DNA of 42,502 bases from positions 1 to 42,502 of the forward strand of contig CAMOYA010000009.1 of the NCBI GenBank assembly GCA_946629635.1. Direction: 5' to 3'. The DNA is from an uncultured Clostridia bacterium. GTDB taxonomy: Bacteria; Bacillota; Clostridia; Christensenellales; Aristaeellaceae. Both the position numbers and the translations under genes were made by a program. Positions 35,395-42,502 of this stretch are shown here, piece by piece. The notes beneath the pieces are model-generated. The model saw nothing but the letters and a program-made list of their open reading frames with translations, did not search any database and had not been told where the DNA came from. Position 1 is the stretch's first letter; each line of letters begins with the position of its first letter.

Positions 35395-36030
35395 ATGAAA
35401 ATCCTACCCGTCACCGACCCATCCTTCCAGAACTACGGACAGATCCTTCCCGGCTACGACGTGAAGGAACTGCTCGAAACCCTGGACCGCGTCACTCCGC
35501 TGCCGGAAGGCACGGCCTACGTGCCGGAACAGCCGGAGCTGATGGCGCTTCCGATCGAAAAGGAGCTCCGGAACAACGCCTACGGCGGCATGCCGATCCA
35601 GATCGGCTGGTGCAACGGCCACAACACGAAGCTGAACTGCCTGGAGTATCACCGGGACAGCGAGCTGAATGTGGGCACGAAGGACTTCATCCTGCTGCTG
35701 GCCAAGCGCGAAGACCTGGTGGACGGCGTCCTGGACACCGACAAGGTGGTCGCCTACAGGTGCCCCGCCGGCGTCCTCGTCGAAGTCTATGCCACCACCC
35801 TGCACTATGCTCCCTGCAACGCGAAAAAGGGTGAAGGCTTCAAGGTCATCGTCGTCCTGCCGAAGGGCACGAACCTTGACAAGCCGGAGATCGAAGTCAG
35901 GAATGCGGAGGATGAAATCCTCTGGGCGTCCAACAAGTGGCTGCTGGCCCATGCGGATTCCTCCGAAGCCGCCCAGGGCGCCAAGGTGCTTCTCCGCGGT
36001 GCGAACACCGATATCGCGGACCTGATCTAA
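35395..36030 (+). CDS. DUF4867 family protein
   Basis: The 211-residue protein matches my memory of the DUF4867 family: the start with VTDPSFQNYGQILPGYD, the middle PIQIGWCNGHNTKLNCLEYHRDSE, the ALHY-like TTLHYAPC, and the end NKWLLAHADS. The strand-rich pattern and the His/Glu around CNGHN and EYHR suggest a cupin-like metal-binding fold, possibly an isomerase or lyase of small sugars or ureides; the function is unproven. GGAGG (35381-35385) is 9 bases from ATG 35395. The gene follows tgt closely and is probably on the same transcript. Confidence 0.8.
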   Translation: MKILPVTDPSFQNYGQILPGYDVKELLETLDRVTPLPEGTAYVPEQPELMALPIEKELRNNAYGGMPIQIGWCNGHNTKLNCLEYHRDSELNVGTKDFILLLAKREDLVDGVLDTDKVVAYRCPAGVLVEVYATTLHYAPCNAKKGEGFKVIVVLPKGTNLDKPEIEVRNAEDEILWASNKWLLAHADSSEAAQGAKVLLRGANTDIADLI

Positions 36031-36055
36031 ACTCCAGGAAACTCTTTTGATTCCG

Positions 36056-36082
36056 ATGCTGCGCTGCTCAGCGGCGCAGCAT
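36056..36082 (+). terminator. Possible weak terminator after the DUF4867 gene
   Basis: ATGCTGCGC (36056-36064) pairs with GCGCAGCAT (36074-36082) over a 9-base loop, followed by only ATTTTA. The short T tract makes termination incomplete at best. Confidence 0.4.
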
Positions 36083-36119
36083 ATTTTACGATCATCGAAA
36101 ATGAAGAGGTACTCGCAAA

Positions 36120-37013
36120 ATGCCCAAACTCCCATTCCACGTGGAGAAACGCAAAATCACCGTGGGAACCCACCGGATCAAAATCAGGATTTTCCGACCG
36201 CTGACGGAAACGGAAGACCGGAAAGCACCGGGCGTCCTGTGGATTCACGGCGGCGGGTATCAGTCCGGTTCCTCGAGGGACGTTTATGTCACCCGGGCGC
36301 TGTCCCTGGTCGTCCGTCACGGGGCGGTGCTGGTGGCGCCGGACTATCGCCTCTCGCGGAAAGCGCCTTATCCGGCGGCGCTTCATGACTGCTACGGCGC
36401 GCTTTTGTATCTGAAGGAGCACGCGGAGGAGCTGGGCGTTCGGGATGACCAGATTATGGTCGGCGGGGAGAGCGCCGGCGGCGGGATGGCGGCAGCCCTG
36501 TGCATGCTGGCCCACGACCGGGGCGAGGTGAATATCGCCTTCCAGATGCCCATCTACCCGATGCTGGACGATCGGGATACGGAATCCTCCCGGGATAACC
36601 ACGCGAAGAACTGGAACACGAAGCGGAACCACAAGGCGTGGAAAAGGTATCTTCGCTCCGCCTGGGGAACGGAGCTCGTTCCCAGCTATGCCGCGCCGGC
36701 CCGCCGGCGGGATCTGCGGGGCCTGCCGCCCTGCTATACCTATGTCGGGGATATCGAACCGTTCTATCAGGAAACGGTGGATTACGTCCGCCGCCTGCAG
36801 GAAGCCGGCGTCGAGGCGGAAGTGGACGTATATCCGGACTGGTTCCATGCCTACGATATCTTCTTCCCGGCGAAGAAGGAGGTCCGGGAGGCCATCGCCC
36901 GGTTCGAGGATCATTTTTCCTATGCCGCGGAGCATTATTTTGCGCCGCAGAACCCCGGAAAAGCGGCGGAAACGGAGGGCCCGGAGCGGGAAGATGTCCA
37001 TGGCGCGGATTGA
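36120..37013 (+). CDS. Alpha/beta hydrolase, hormone-sensitive-lipase-type esterase
   Basis: The 297-residue protein has the oxyanion motif HGGGYQSG (about 43-50) and the nucleophile elbow GESAGGG, both hallmarks of the HSL/bacterial family IV esterases. A likely acid and base occur in the C-terminal third, with the His in WFHAYD. No signal peptide or membrane segment is visible, so the enzyme is probably cytosolic and hydrolyses short acyl esters. Its ribosome binding site is weak (AGAGG about 11 bases upstream). The stop codon overlaps the -35 box of the DegV promoter. Confidence 0.88.
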   Translation: MPKLPFHVEKRKITVGTHRIKIRIFRPLTETEDRKAPGVLWIHGGGYQSGSSRDVYVTRALSLVVRHGAVLVAPDYRLSRKAPYPAALHDCYGALLYLKEHAEELGVRDDQIMVGGESAGGGMAAALCMLAHDRGEVNIAFQMPIYPMLDDRDTESSRDNHAKNWNTKRNHKAWKRYLRSAWGTELVPSYAAPARRRDLRGLPPCYTYVGDIEPFYQETVDYVRRLQEAGVEAEVDVYPDWFHAYDIFFPAKKEVREAIARFEDHFSYAAEHYFAPQNPGKAAETEGPEREDVHGAD

Positions 37014-37039
37014 CATGCTTCGGGAAAATGTGGTATAAA
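37010..37039 (+). promoter_or_regulatory. Promoter of the DegV-family gene
   Basis: A perfect TTGACA (37010-37015) and TATAAA (37034-37039) are 18 bases apart. The -35 box overlaps the final codons of the esterase gene, and the DegV start lies 47 bases after the -10. Confidence 0.7.
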
Positions 37040-37085
37040 TCCTGTTGCGTTTTGTTCACTGAAGAAGCACGAGGAGGAAAATGGA

Positions 37086-37949
37086 ATGGCGTGCAGCTAT
37101 GTGATGTTTACGGATTCAGCCTGTGATATTCTGCCGGACAAGCTTCGGGAGTGGGGTGTGGAGCTCATCTGCATGCCCTATCTGTTCACGGATGACGGCG
37201 TCGGGAAGCTGGATCATGATCAGGACAATCACGAGTTCTACGAGGAAATGCGCGCCGGGCGGATCGCCAAAACATCCAGCCTGAATGAGGATGTCTATTT
37301 CAAATCCTTTGAGCCGGTGCTGCAGGAAGGAAAGGATATCCTGTATCTGGCCTTCTCCAGCGGCCTGAGCATCACCTATGAACATGGCCGGAATGCGGCA
37401 GAGGAGCTGTCGCGCCGCTATCCGGACCGGAAAATCCGCGTGGTGGATACCCTGGCGGCATCCGCGGGGGAGGGCCTGATGGTCTACCTCTCCGTGCTGA
37501 ACCGTGAGAAGGGAATGACGCTGGACGAGAATGCCGATGCCATTGAGGCGGACAAGCTGCATCTGTGCCACTGGTTCACCGTTGAGGACCTGAAATATTT
37601 AAAGCGCGGCGGACGCATCAGCGCGGCAACAGCCCTGCTGGGTACGGCGCTGAACGTGAAGCCCGTTCTGCACGTGGATGACGAGGGAAAGCTGATCAAG
37701 ATCACCCAGGTTCACGGCCGCAAGAAGTCCCTCCGCACCATGGCGGAAATGCTGCAGAAGACGATTTACGATGATACGCCGATCTTCATCTCCCATGGCG
37801 ACAGCCTGGAGGATGCGGAGACGCTGAAGGCCATCATCGAGAAGGAAACGAATCACAAGGTCACCCTGATCACCGGGATCGGCTCCGTCATCGGCGCCCA
37901 TTCCGGCCCCGGAACCATCGCCCTCTTCTTCCGCGGCACCCGGAGATAA
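37086..37949 (+). CDS. DegV family fatty-acid-binding protein
   Basis: The 287-residue protein is a DegV/FakB-type lipid binder, which typically presents fatty acids to a FakA kinase for entry into phospholipids. Recognisable points are TDSACDILPD at the start, the KTSSLNED loop that contacts the carboxylate, FSSGLSITYE, the hinge LKYLKRGGRIS, and the C-terminal IGSVIGAHSGPGT. These match the DegV pattern along the full length. GAGGAGG (37071-37077) is 8 bases before ATG 37086. No fakA gene is in the window. Confidence 0.92.
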   Translation: MACSYVMFTDSACDILPDKLREWGVELICMPYLFTDDGVGKLDHDQDNHEFYEEMRAGRIAKTSSLNEDVYFKSFEPVLQEGKDILYLAFSSGLSITYEHGRNAAEELSRRYPDRKIRVVDTLAASAGEGLMVYLSVLNREKGMTLDENADAIEADKLHLCHWFTVEDLKYLKRGGRISAATALLGTALNVKPVLHVDDEGKLIKITQVHGRKKSLRTMAEMLQKTIYDDTPIFISHGDSLEDAETLKAIIEKETNHKVTLITGIGSVIGAHSGPGTIALFFRGTRR

Positions 37950-37961
37950 AAAGAAAATTAT

Positions 37962-38010
37962 GAGCGGGTATTTTTCGGAAACAGCCGTTTACGGAAAATA
38001 CCCGCTCTTG
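37962..38010 (+). terminator. Long-stem terminator after the DegV gene
   Basis: GAGCGGGTATTTT (37962-37974) pairs with AAAATACCCGCTC (37995-38007); a G-T and two further pairs extend the stem inward. A short TTGTT tract follows. Its right arm lies between the -35 and -10 boxes of the next promoter. Confidence 0.7.
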
Positions 38011-38017
38011 TTATAAT
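37988..38017 (+). promoter_or_regulatory. Promoter of the SPFH-protein gene, overlapping a terminator
   Basis: TATAAT (38012-38017) is a perfect -10 box. The best -35 is TTTACG (37988-37993), 18 bases upstream, inside the loop of the preceding terminator hairpin. Confidence 0.5.
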
Positions 38018-38091
38018 ACCCGCGTGATCCGGGGGAACCGCCCCGGGACGGGACATGGCCTCCCTGAAGGCCGCGAAAGGAGAAAGAAGTC

Positions 38092-38973
38092 ATGAAGAAA
38101 GGTTTAATCATCGGGATCGTCGCGCTGGTGGTCGTCATCATCATTGCGACAACCTGCACCGCGACGGTGGAAACGGGCTATACCGGCATCGTCACCACCT
38201 TCGGCAAGGTGGAGGATGTGACCCTGGAAGCCGGTCTGCATTTCAAGAGCCCCTTCCAGCGGATCATTGCCATGGACAACCGGGAGCAGAAGAGCAGCTT
38301 CACCACGGAAGCCTTCTCCAGCGATATCCAGCAGGTCAATATCACCGGCAGCATCAACTACGCCATCAACAAGGCGACTGCCATGAACCTGTTCAAGGAA
38401 GTCGGCACGGACTATTTCAACAAGCTGGTCTATCCCCGGATGCTGGAGATCACCAAGGGCGTCTTCAGCAAGTATACGGCGGAAAACCTCGTGGCGAACC
38501 GTCAGAAGCTCAGCGAGTCGATCCGGGATGGCCTGTATGATGAGCTGAAGGATTACGGGATCAACGTGATCAGCCTGGCGATCGAAAACATCGACTTCAC
38601 CGATGCCTTCACCGACGCGGTGGAAGCGAAGCAGGTGGCCGCTCAGCGGAAGCTGCAGGCGGAGATTGAGCAGTCCCAGCAGACCATGGAAACCCAGCAG
38701 CAGGCGGAACGGCAGCGCATCAACGCGGAAGCTGCGGCCAACGTGGCCAAGATCAACGCGGATGCGGATGCCTACGCGGTGAAGGTTCGCAGCGAAGCGG
38801 AAGCCGAAGCCAACAAGATGATCGCCGAATCCCTGACGGACGGCCTGATCCGCTTCAACGAGATCAAGGCCTGGGACGGCAAGCTCCCCACCTTCATGTC
38901 CGGCGAAGGCAACGCCACCATCCCTGTGCTGAACTTCAGCGGCACGGAGTCAACCACCGCGGAAAACAACTGA
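38092..38973 (+). CDS. SPFH/prohibitin-family membrane protein
   Basis: The 293-residue protein has one N-terminal membrane helix (about 4-21), then a band-7 domain beginning TVETGYTGIVTTFGKV and running to about residue 185. A long Gln/Glu/Ala-rich coiled coil covers about 180-250. The C-terminal tail is short. SPFH proteins form oligomeric rings at membrane microdomains and often modulate proteases such as FtsH; no hflK/hflC partner is beside it, so it resembles stand-alone prohibitin-like proteins. GAAAGGAG precedes the ATG. It is monocistronic between a promoter and a terminator. Confidence 0.9.
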   Translation: MKKGLIIGIVALVVVIIIATTCTATVETGYTGIVTTFGKVEDVTLEAGLHFKSPFQRIIAMDNREQKSSFTTEAFSSDIQQVNITGSINYAINKATAMNLFKEVGTDYFNKLVYPRMLEITKGVFSKYTAENLVANRQKLSESIRDGLYDELKDYGINVISLAIENIDFTDAFTDAVEAKQVAAQRKLQAEIEQSQQTMETQQQAERQRINAEAAANVAKINADADAYAVKVRSEAEAEANKMIAESLTDGLIRFNEIKAWDGKLPTFMSGEGNATIPVLNFSGTESTTAENN

Positions 38974-38986
38974 TCGGGAAGAAACC

Positions 38987-39020
38987 GGCCGGGAGAGAGT
39001 CCTTTCTCTTCCGGCCTTTT
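38987..39020 (+). terminator. Terminator after the SPFH-protein gene
   Basis: GGCCGGGAGAGA (38987-38998) pairs with TCTCTTCCGGCC (39005-39016), including one G-T pair, over a 6-base loop, and TTTT follows. Confidence 0.8.
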
Positions 39021-39052
39021 CCAACCGCTTCCGCCCGTTCCGGAAAAAGAGT

Positions 39053-39081
39053 TTGCATACAGGCCTAAAATAGCGTATAAT
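39053..39081 (+). promoter_or_regulatory. Promoter of the small P-loop gene
   Basis: TTGCAT (39053-39058) and TATAAT (39076-39081) are 17 bases apart, 38 bases before the start codon. Confidence 0.75.
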
Positions 39082-39118
39082 GATTCCAGCGAAAAAGCCA
39101 TAAAGGAGGCGTGTTCCC

Positions 39119-39529
39119 ATGATACAGGTAATTGCAGGCAAGAAGGGCTCCGGCAAAACGAAGCGGCTGATTGACCTGGCCAACGCGACCGCCCGGGAAG
39201 CGGTTCATGATGTAGTTTTTCTGGATGATGACAATCGGTATATGTTCGATGTGGATCACAAGGTCCGCTTCATCAATGCCGAGGATTATCATGTTCATAA
39301 TGTCGATATGTTTATCGGTTTCCTCTGCGGTATGCTGTCTTCCAACTTTGATATCGGAACCGTGTTCATCGATGCGTTCCTGAAGCTGTGCCATCAGGAT
39401 CTGGCCGATACGGAGCCCGTGATGAAGACCCTGGCGGAGCTGGGTGCCAAGCACAAGGTGGATTTCGTCCTGAGCCTGAGCGCGGATCCGGAAGAGCTGC
39501 CTGATTTCTATAAGCAGTATTTGATTTGA
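39119..39529 (+). CDS. Small P-loop protein, function unknown
   Basis: The 136-residue protein has a Walker A motif GKKGSGKT at 7-14 directly after the first strand. A FLDDDNRYMFD segment (about 35-45) and a strand with Asp in TVFIDAFLK (about 81-89) could supply Walker B. The small size suggests a minimal ATPase or kinase-like fold. Homologues are sometimes labelled twitching-motility-like, but no pilus genes are present here. GGAGG (39105-39109) is 9 bases before the ATG. It is transcribed alone, from its own promoter to a terminator before thrC. I do not recognise its role. Confidence 0.8.
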   Translation: MIQVIAGKKGSGKTKRLIDLANATAREAVHDVVFLDDDNRYMFDVDHKVRFINAEDYHVHNVDMFIGFLCGMLSSNFDIGTVFIDAFLKLCHQDLADTEPVMKTLAELGAKHKVDFVLSLSADPEELPDFYKQYLI

Positions 39530-39557
39530 TTACCTGAGGTATCCGACAGTAATACCC

Positions 39558-39590
39558 GAGGCATCGGTATACCACCGGTGCCTCTTTGTT
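39558..39590 (+). terminator. Terminator between the P-loop gene and thrC
   Basis: GAGGCATCGGT (39558-39568) pairs with ACCGGTGCCTC (39574-39584), one G-T pair, with a 5-base loop and the tract TTTGTTT. The thrC start is only 29 bases further, and no separate thrC promoter is seen in this 89-base gap, so the hairpin may act as an attenuator. Confidence 0.65.
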
Positions 39591-39618
39591 TCATATTCAG
39601 ATAGGGGAGGGAAACCTG

Positions 39619-41091
39619 ATGTCGTTCTTATCTACCCGCGGCGGTCATGCTGTGACGGCCAGCCAGGCGATTCTTCGCGGAATCGCGCCGGATGGGGGAC
39701 TCTACGTGCCCGCCATGTTCCCGATCGTGGAAACGGGAAAGCTGGCGGAGCTGGCGGAAATGAGCTATGAGAAGCGGGCGGTGGAGATCCTGAAGCTTTT
39801 CCTGGAGGATTTCAGCATCCCTGAAATCGAGGAAGCGGTCCGGGCGGCCTATCGCTCCGACAAGTTCGACCATCCCGCCATTGCGCCGATTCACCGGCTG
39901 GATGAGGCAACATGGGCACTGGAACTTTTCCATGGACCGACCCTGGCCTTCAAGGATATGGCGCTGCAGCTCCTGCCGCATCTGATGCATCTCTCCGCCC
40001 GGAAGAACCGGGAGGATCGGGAAATCTGCATTCTCGTGGCCACCAGCGGGGATACCGGCAAGGCTGCCCTGGAAGGCTTCCGGGATGTGGAGGGAACCAG
40101 CTGTGCCGTCTTCTATCCGCTGGACGGGGTCAGCGATGTCCAGAAGCTGCAGATGGTGACCACCGGCGGCAGCAACACGAAGGTCATTGCCGTCCGGGGC
40201 AACTTTGACGATGCCCAGACCGGCGTCAAAAAACTGTTCGGATCGGAAGACTTCATTCAGAAGATGGCTGATCAGGGCAAGGTGCTCTCCTCCGCGAACA
40301 GCATCAATCTGGGGCGCCTCGTGCCCCAGGTGGTGTATTACTTCTCCGCCTATGCGGATCTGGTGCATGCCGGTGCGGTGACCGTCGGCCAGCCGGTCAA
40401 TTTCTGCGTGCCAACGGGCAATTTCGGCAATATCCTGGCCGGGTATTATGCCCGCTGCATGGGCCTGCCCGTGGGTCGGCTCATCTGCGCCAGCAACCGG
40501 AATAACGTCCTGACGGACTTCTTCAACAGCGGCATCTATACGACCCATCGGACGTTCTTCAAGACGATGAGCCCCAGCATGGATATCCTCGTTTCCTCGA
40601 ACCTGGAGCGCCTGCTGTACGAAGCGGCGGATCGTGACGGCGCGCTGATCCGCACCTGGATGAACCAGCTTTCTGTCAGCGGCAGCTACTCCGTCGGCGA
40701 ACAGCGCCGCGACTGGCTGGCGGGCATGTTCTGGGGTGACTGCGCGGACAACAAGGACACCGCTGCGGAGATCTCCCGCCGCTTCCATGACGGCTATCTG
40801 ATGGATCCGCATACGGCGGTCGGCAGCCACGTGCTGCGCCAGTATCGGATCAGGTTCAACGACAACACACCGACCGTGCTCGTTTCCACGGCCAGCCCCT
40901 TCAAGTTCGCCCAGGACGTGCTCTGCGCCGTCACCGGTGAAAGGGAAGAGGATCCGTTCCGGGCCAGCGAAGGCATCTCCAATCTGATCCATATCGATAT
41001 TCCGCAGCAGGTTCGTGCACTGAAGGATCTCCCCATCCGTCACACTGCCGTCTGTGATCCCGACACCATGGGCGAGGCGGTACTGGGATAA
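39619..41091 (+). CDS. thrC: Threonine synthase
   Basis: The 490-residue PLP enzyme converts O-phosphohomoserine to threonine. It has the N-terminal STRGG and GLYVP strings, the Schiff-base lysine Lys112 in LAFKDMALQLL, the ATSGDTGKAALEGF phosphate-binding segment, and the downstream NFGNILAGYYA motif. Its length matches the long bacterial ThrC class. GGAGG (39606-39610) is 8 bases before ATG 39619; an upstream in-frame ATG at 39586 lies in the preceding terminator and is rejected. The threonine aldolase at 18803 would act on the product, but the genes are far apart. Confidence 0.96.
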   Translation: MSFLSTRGGHAVTASQAILRGIAPDGGLYVPAMFPIVETGKLAELAEMSYEKRAVEILKLFLEDFSIPEIEEAVRAAYRSDKFDHPAIAPIHRLDEATWALELFHGPTLAFKDMALQLLPHLMHLSARKNREDREICILVATSGDTGKAALEGFRDVEGTSCAVFYPLDGVSDVQKLQMVTTGGSNTKVIAVRGNFDDAQTGVKKLFGSEDFIQKMADQGKVLSSANSINLGRLVPQVVYYFSAYADLVHAGAVTVGQPVNFCVPTGNFGNILAGYYARCMGLPVGRLICASNRNNVLTDFFNSGIYTTHRTFFKTMSPSMDILVSSNLERLLYEAADRDGALIRTWMNQLSVSGSYSVGEQRRDWLAGMFWGDCADNKDTAAEISRRFHDGYLMDPHTAVGSHVLRQYRIRFNDNTPTVLVSTASPFKFAQDVLCAVTGEREEDPFRASEGISNLIHIDIPQQVRALKDLPIRHTAVCDPDTMGEAVLG

Positions 41092-41107
41092 GCAACCCAA
41101 GGAAAAT

Positions 41108-41137
41108 TGCTGAGCGGTTGACGCTCAGCATTTTTTT
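41108..41137 (+). terminator. Strong terminator after thrC
   Basis: TGCTGAGCG (41108-41116) pairs perfectly with CGCTCAGCA (41122-41130) over GTTGA, followed by seven T. Confidence 0.92.
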
Positions 41138-41218
41138 CTTTTCAAATCCCCGTCCTTATGGTATCATTATCAACGGTGTGCTTGCATTTTGCAGGTGCAC
41201 AGAAAGGCAAGAGGCAAA

Positions 41219-42292
41219 ATGACACCATCCGAAAGGCTCACTGAACTGCTGCGCCTCGGTCCGCACACGGCCGTAGCGGTTCACGATCCCTCCAATATGT
41301 TCTATCTCACGGAGGGGTATTCCGGCGAAGGCCTGGTCTATATCTCCCAGGCGCGCCGCGTCATCATTACGGACTTCCGCTACACCGAGCAGGCGGAACA
41401 CCAGGCCCCCGGCTTCCAGGTCGAAATGACCAGCAAGGACAGAACGGGCGCCCAGGTCCTCTCCGAACTGGTCCGGGCGGATCAGATCTCCGAGGTCCTG
41501 CTGGAAACCAATTATCTTTCCGTCGATCAGTTTGAAAAGATCAAGGCGGAGCTGGGGGACGAGGTATCCTGCGGTCCTCTGGAAAAGGCGCCGCAGAAGC
41601 TGCGCGAGATCAAGACGCCGAATGAGGTGCTGGCCATCCGCAAGGCGTGCGACATTACCTCCGAGGCATTCCGGGCCATCCTGCCAAAGATCCGCCCCGG
41701 TATCACGGAGAAGGAACTGCAGATCGAGCTGGACTTCACGATGTACCGCCTCGGCGCGGAAACACTGGCGTTCAGCACGATCATCGCCTCCGGCGAGAAC
41801 GGCAGCCTGCCGCACGCGATTCCGGGTTCCCGGAAGCTGCAGTCCGGCGATATGATCACCATGGATTTCGGCGCCAAGGTGGGCAACTACTGTGCCGATA
41901 TGACACGGACGGTGGCCCTCGGCCAGCCGTCGGATGAAATGCGGCGGGTATATGAAACGGTTCTCCGGGCGCAGACCATGTGCGAGGATGCGCTGGCAGC
42001 CGGAAAGAACTGCTTCGAGATCGATCAGCTGGCGCGGGACTATATCGATGCCCGGGGCTATGCCGGCCGCTTCGGTCACGGACTGGGCCATTCCGTCGGC
42101 ATCGATATCCATGAGGAACCCCGGCTCAGTCCTTCGTGCCACGAGGTGCTCCGGGCGGGCGTGGTGATCACCGTGGAGCCGGGCGTTTACCTGCCCGGGA
42201 TCGGCGGTGTGCGGATTGAGGATACCTGCCTGGTGAAGGAAAACGGATGCGTTCCGCTGACCACGGCGGACAAGCAGCTGATGATTCTGTGA
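41219..42292 (+). CDS. Aminopeptidase P family protein (Xaa-Pro peptidase, M24B)
   Basis: The 357-residue metallopeptidase removes N-terminal residues before proline, or is a prolidase. A creatinase-like N-terminal domain spans about 1-125. The catalytic pita-bread domain carries all five metal ligands: Asp216 in MDFGAK, Asp227 in ADMTRT, His291 in GHGLGHSVG, Glu320 in TVEPGVY and Glu334 in RIEDT. ATG 41219 follows an AGAGG site. The gene lies immediately before efp, as in Bacillus subtilis yqhT-efp and many other Firmicutes, which supports both assignments. A weak TATCAT -10 (41162-41167) is the best promoter candidate. Confidence 0.93.
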   Translation: MTPSERLTELLRLGPHTAVAVHDPSNMFYLTEGYSGEGLVYISQARRVIITDFRYTEQAEHQAPGFQVEMTSKDRTGAQVLSELVRADQISEVLLETNYLSVDQFEKIKAELGDEVSCGPLEKAPQKLREIKTPNEVLAIRKACDITSEAFRAILPKIRPGITEKELQIELDFTMYRLGAETLAFSTIIASGENGSLPHAIPGSRKLQSGDMITMDFGAKVGNYCADMTRTVALGQPSDEMRRVYETVLRAQTMCEDALAAGKNCFEIDQLARDYIDARGYAGRFGHGLGHSVGIDIHEEPRLSPSCHEVLRAGVVITVEPGVYLPGIGGVRIEDTCLVKENGCVPLTTADKQLMIL

Positions 42293-42332
42293 ACTGTGAA
42301 CAGTATATAAAGAAGATGGAGGAGTAGGAACC

Positions 42333-42502
42333 ATGATTACAGCGGGAGATTTCAAAAAGGGCATTACCATCGAGTGGGACGGCGGCGTCTGGAACATCGT
42401 TGACTTCCAGCACGTGAAGCCCGGCAAGGGCGCGGCCTTCGTCCGTACCAAGATCAAGAACGTGATGACCGGCGCGGTCGTGGAGCGCAGCTTCAACCCG
42501 AC
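42333..42502 (+). CDS. efp: Elongation factor P (3' truncated by the window)
   Basis: The first 56 residues of EF-P are present, starting [10 protein letters not shown] and covering the KOW-like N-terminal domain. EF-P binds stalled ribosomes and rescues polyproline synthesis. The loop PGKGAAFVR carries Lys32, which aligns with the residue that Bacillus subtilis modifies with 5-aminopentanol. GGAGTAGG, about 5-10 bases upstream, serves as the ribosome binding site. It starts 40 bases after the aminopeptidase stop without a terminator, so the two are probably cotranscribed. Confidence 0.95.
   Translation, partial: MITAGDFKKGITIEWDGGVWNIVDFQHVKPGKGAAFVRTKIKNVMTGAVVERSFNP

Overview
The window looks like a chromosomal segment of a GC-rich Clostridia-type Firmicute, possibly a gut or rumen lineage near Christensenellales/Aristaeellaceae. 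That placement is inference from gene content and was not tested by search. The signs are purine-rich AGGAGG-type ribosome binding sites, frequent GTG/TTG starts, a CapA-like phosphatase, DegV, a DUF4867 protein, RsbV/RsbW-type signalling parts, and the adjacent aminopeptidase P - efp pair common in Firmicutes. Coding density is high and no gap exceeds 300 bases. I see no transposase, phage gene, CRISPR array, tRNA or rRNA.

Layout. 1-108 is the tail of an unidentified gene, closed by a strong terminator. 235-2694 encodes an adenosine-deaminase-like enzyme fused to a Rossmann-like C-terminal domain. A consensus promoter overlapping its 3' end fires into a structured non-coding stretch that ends in a bidirectional terminator (2672-2890), a good candidate small RNA. 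2905-3714 (-) is a secreted protein with an internal duplication. 3893-8507 (-) is an Fbp/AEP-type ABC importer (binding protein, fused double permease, ATPase). 8584-12100 (-) is a CapA-like protein followed by a P-type ATPase. 12343-16584 (+) is a second importer of the same three-part architecture.

16657-22657 (+) holds an alpha/beta hydrolase, a D-lactate-dehydrogenase-like protein, a threonine aldolase, a MATE transporter fused to an RsbW-like ATPase, a STAS protein and an ATPase-remnant protein. The last three resemble a partner-switching module tethered to a transporter and are the most novel-looking system here. 22766-24813 (-) is an Hpt protein overlapping a REC-GGDEF(degenerate)-EAL protein. 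25058-27700 (+) is a MacB-like ABC exporter.

27768-34003 (+) holds ileS, a GH4-like protein that seems to lack its cofactor and metal sites, an RlmI-like methyltransferase and an RluA-family pseudouridine synthase. 34242-37949 (+) holds tgt, a DUF4867 protein, an esterase and DegV. 38092-42502 (+) holds an SPFH protein, a small P-loop protein, threonine synthase, aminopeptidase P and the start of efp.

Most of the right half is translation, tRNA/rRNA modification and amino acid housekeeping. The left half is transport and signalling. Coordinates are exact readings from the sequence. Family names come from motif recognition without database searches.
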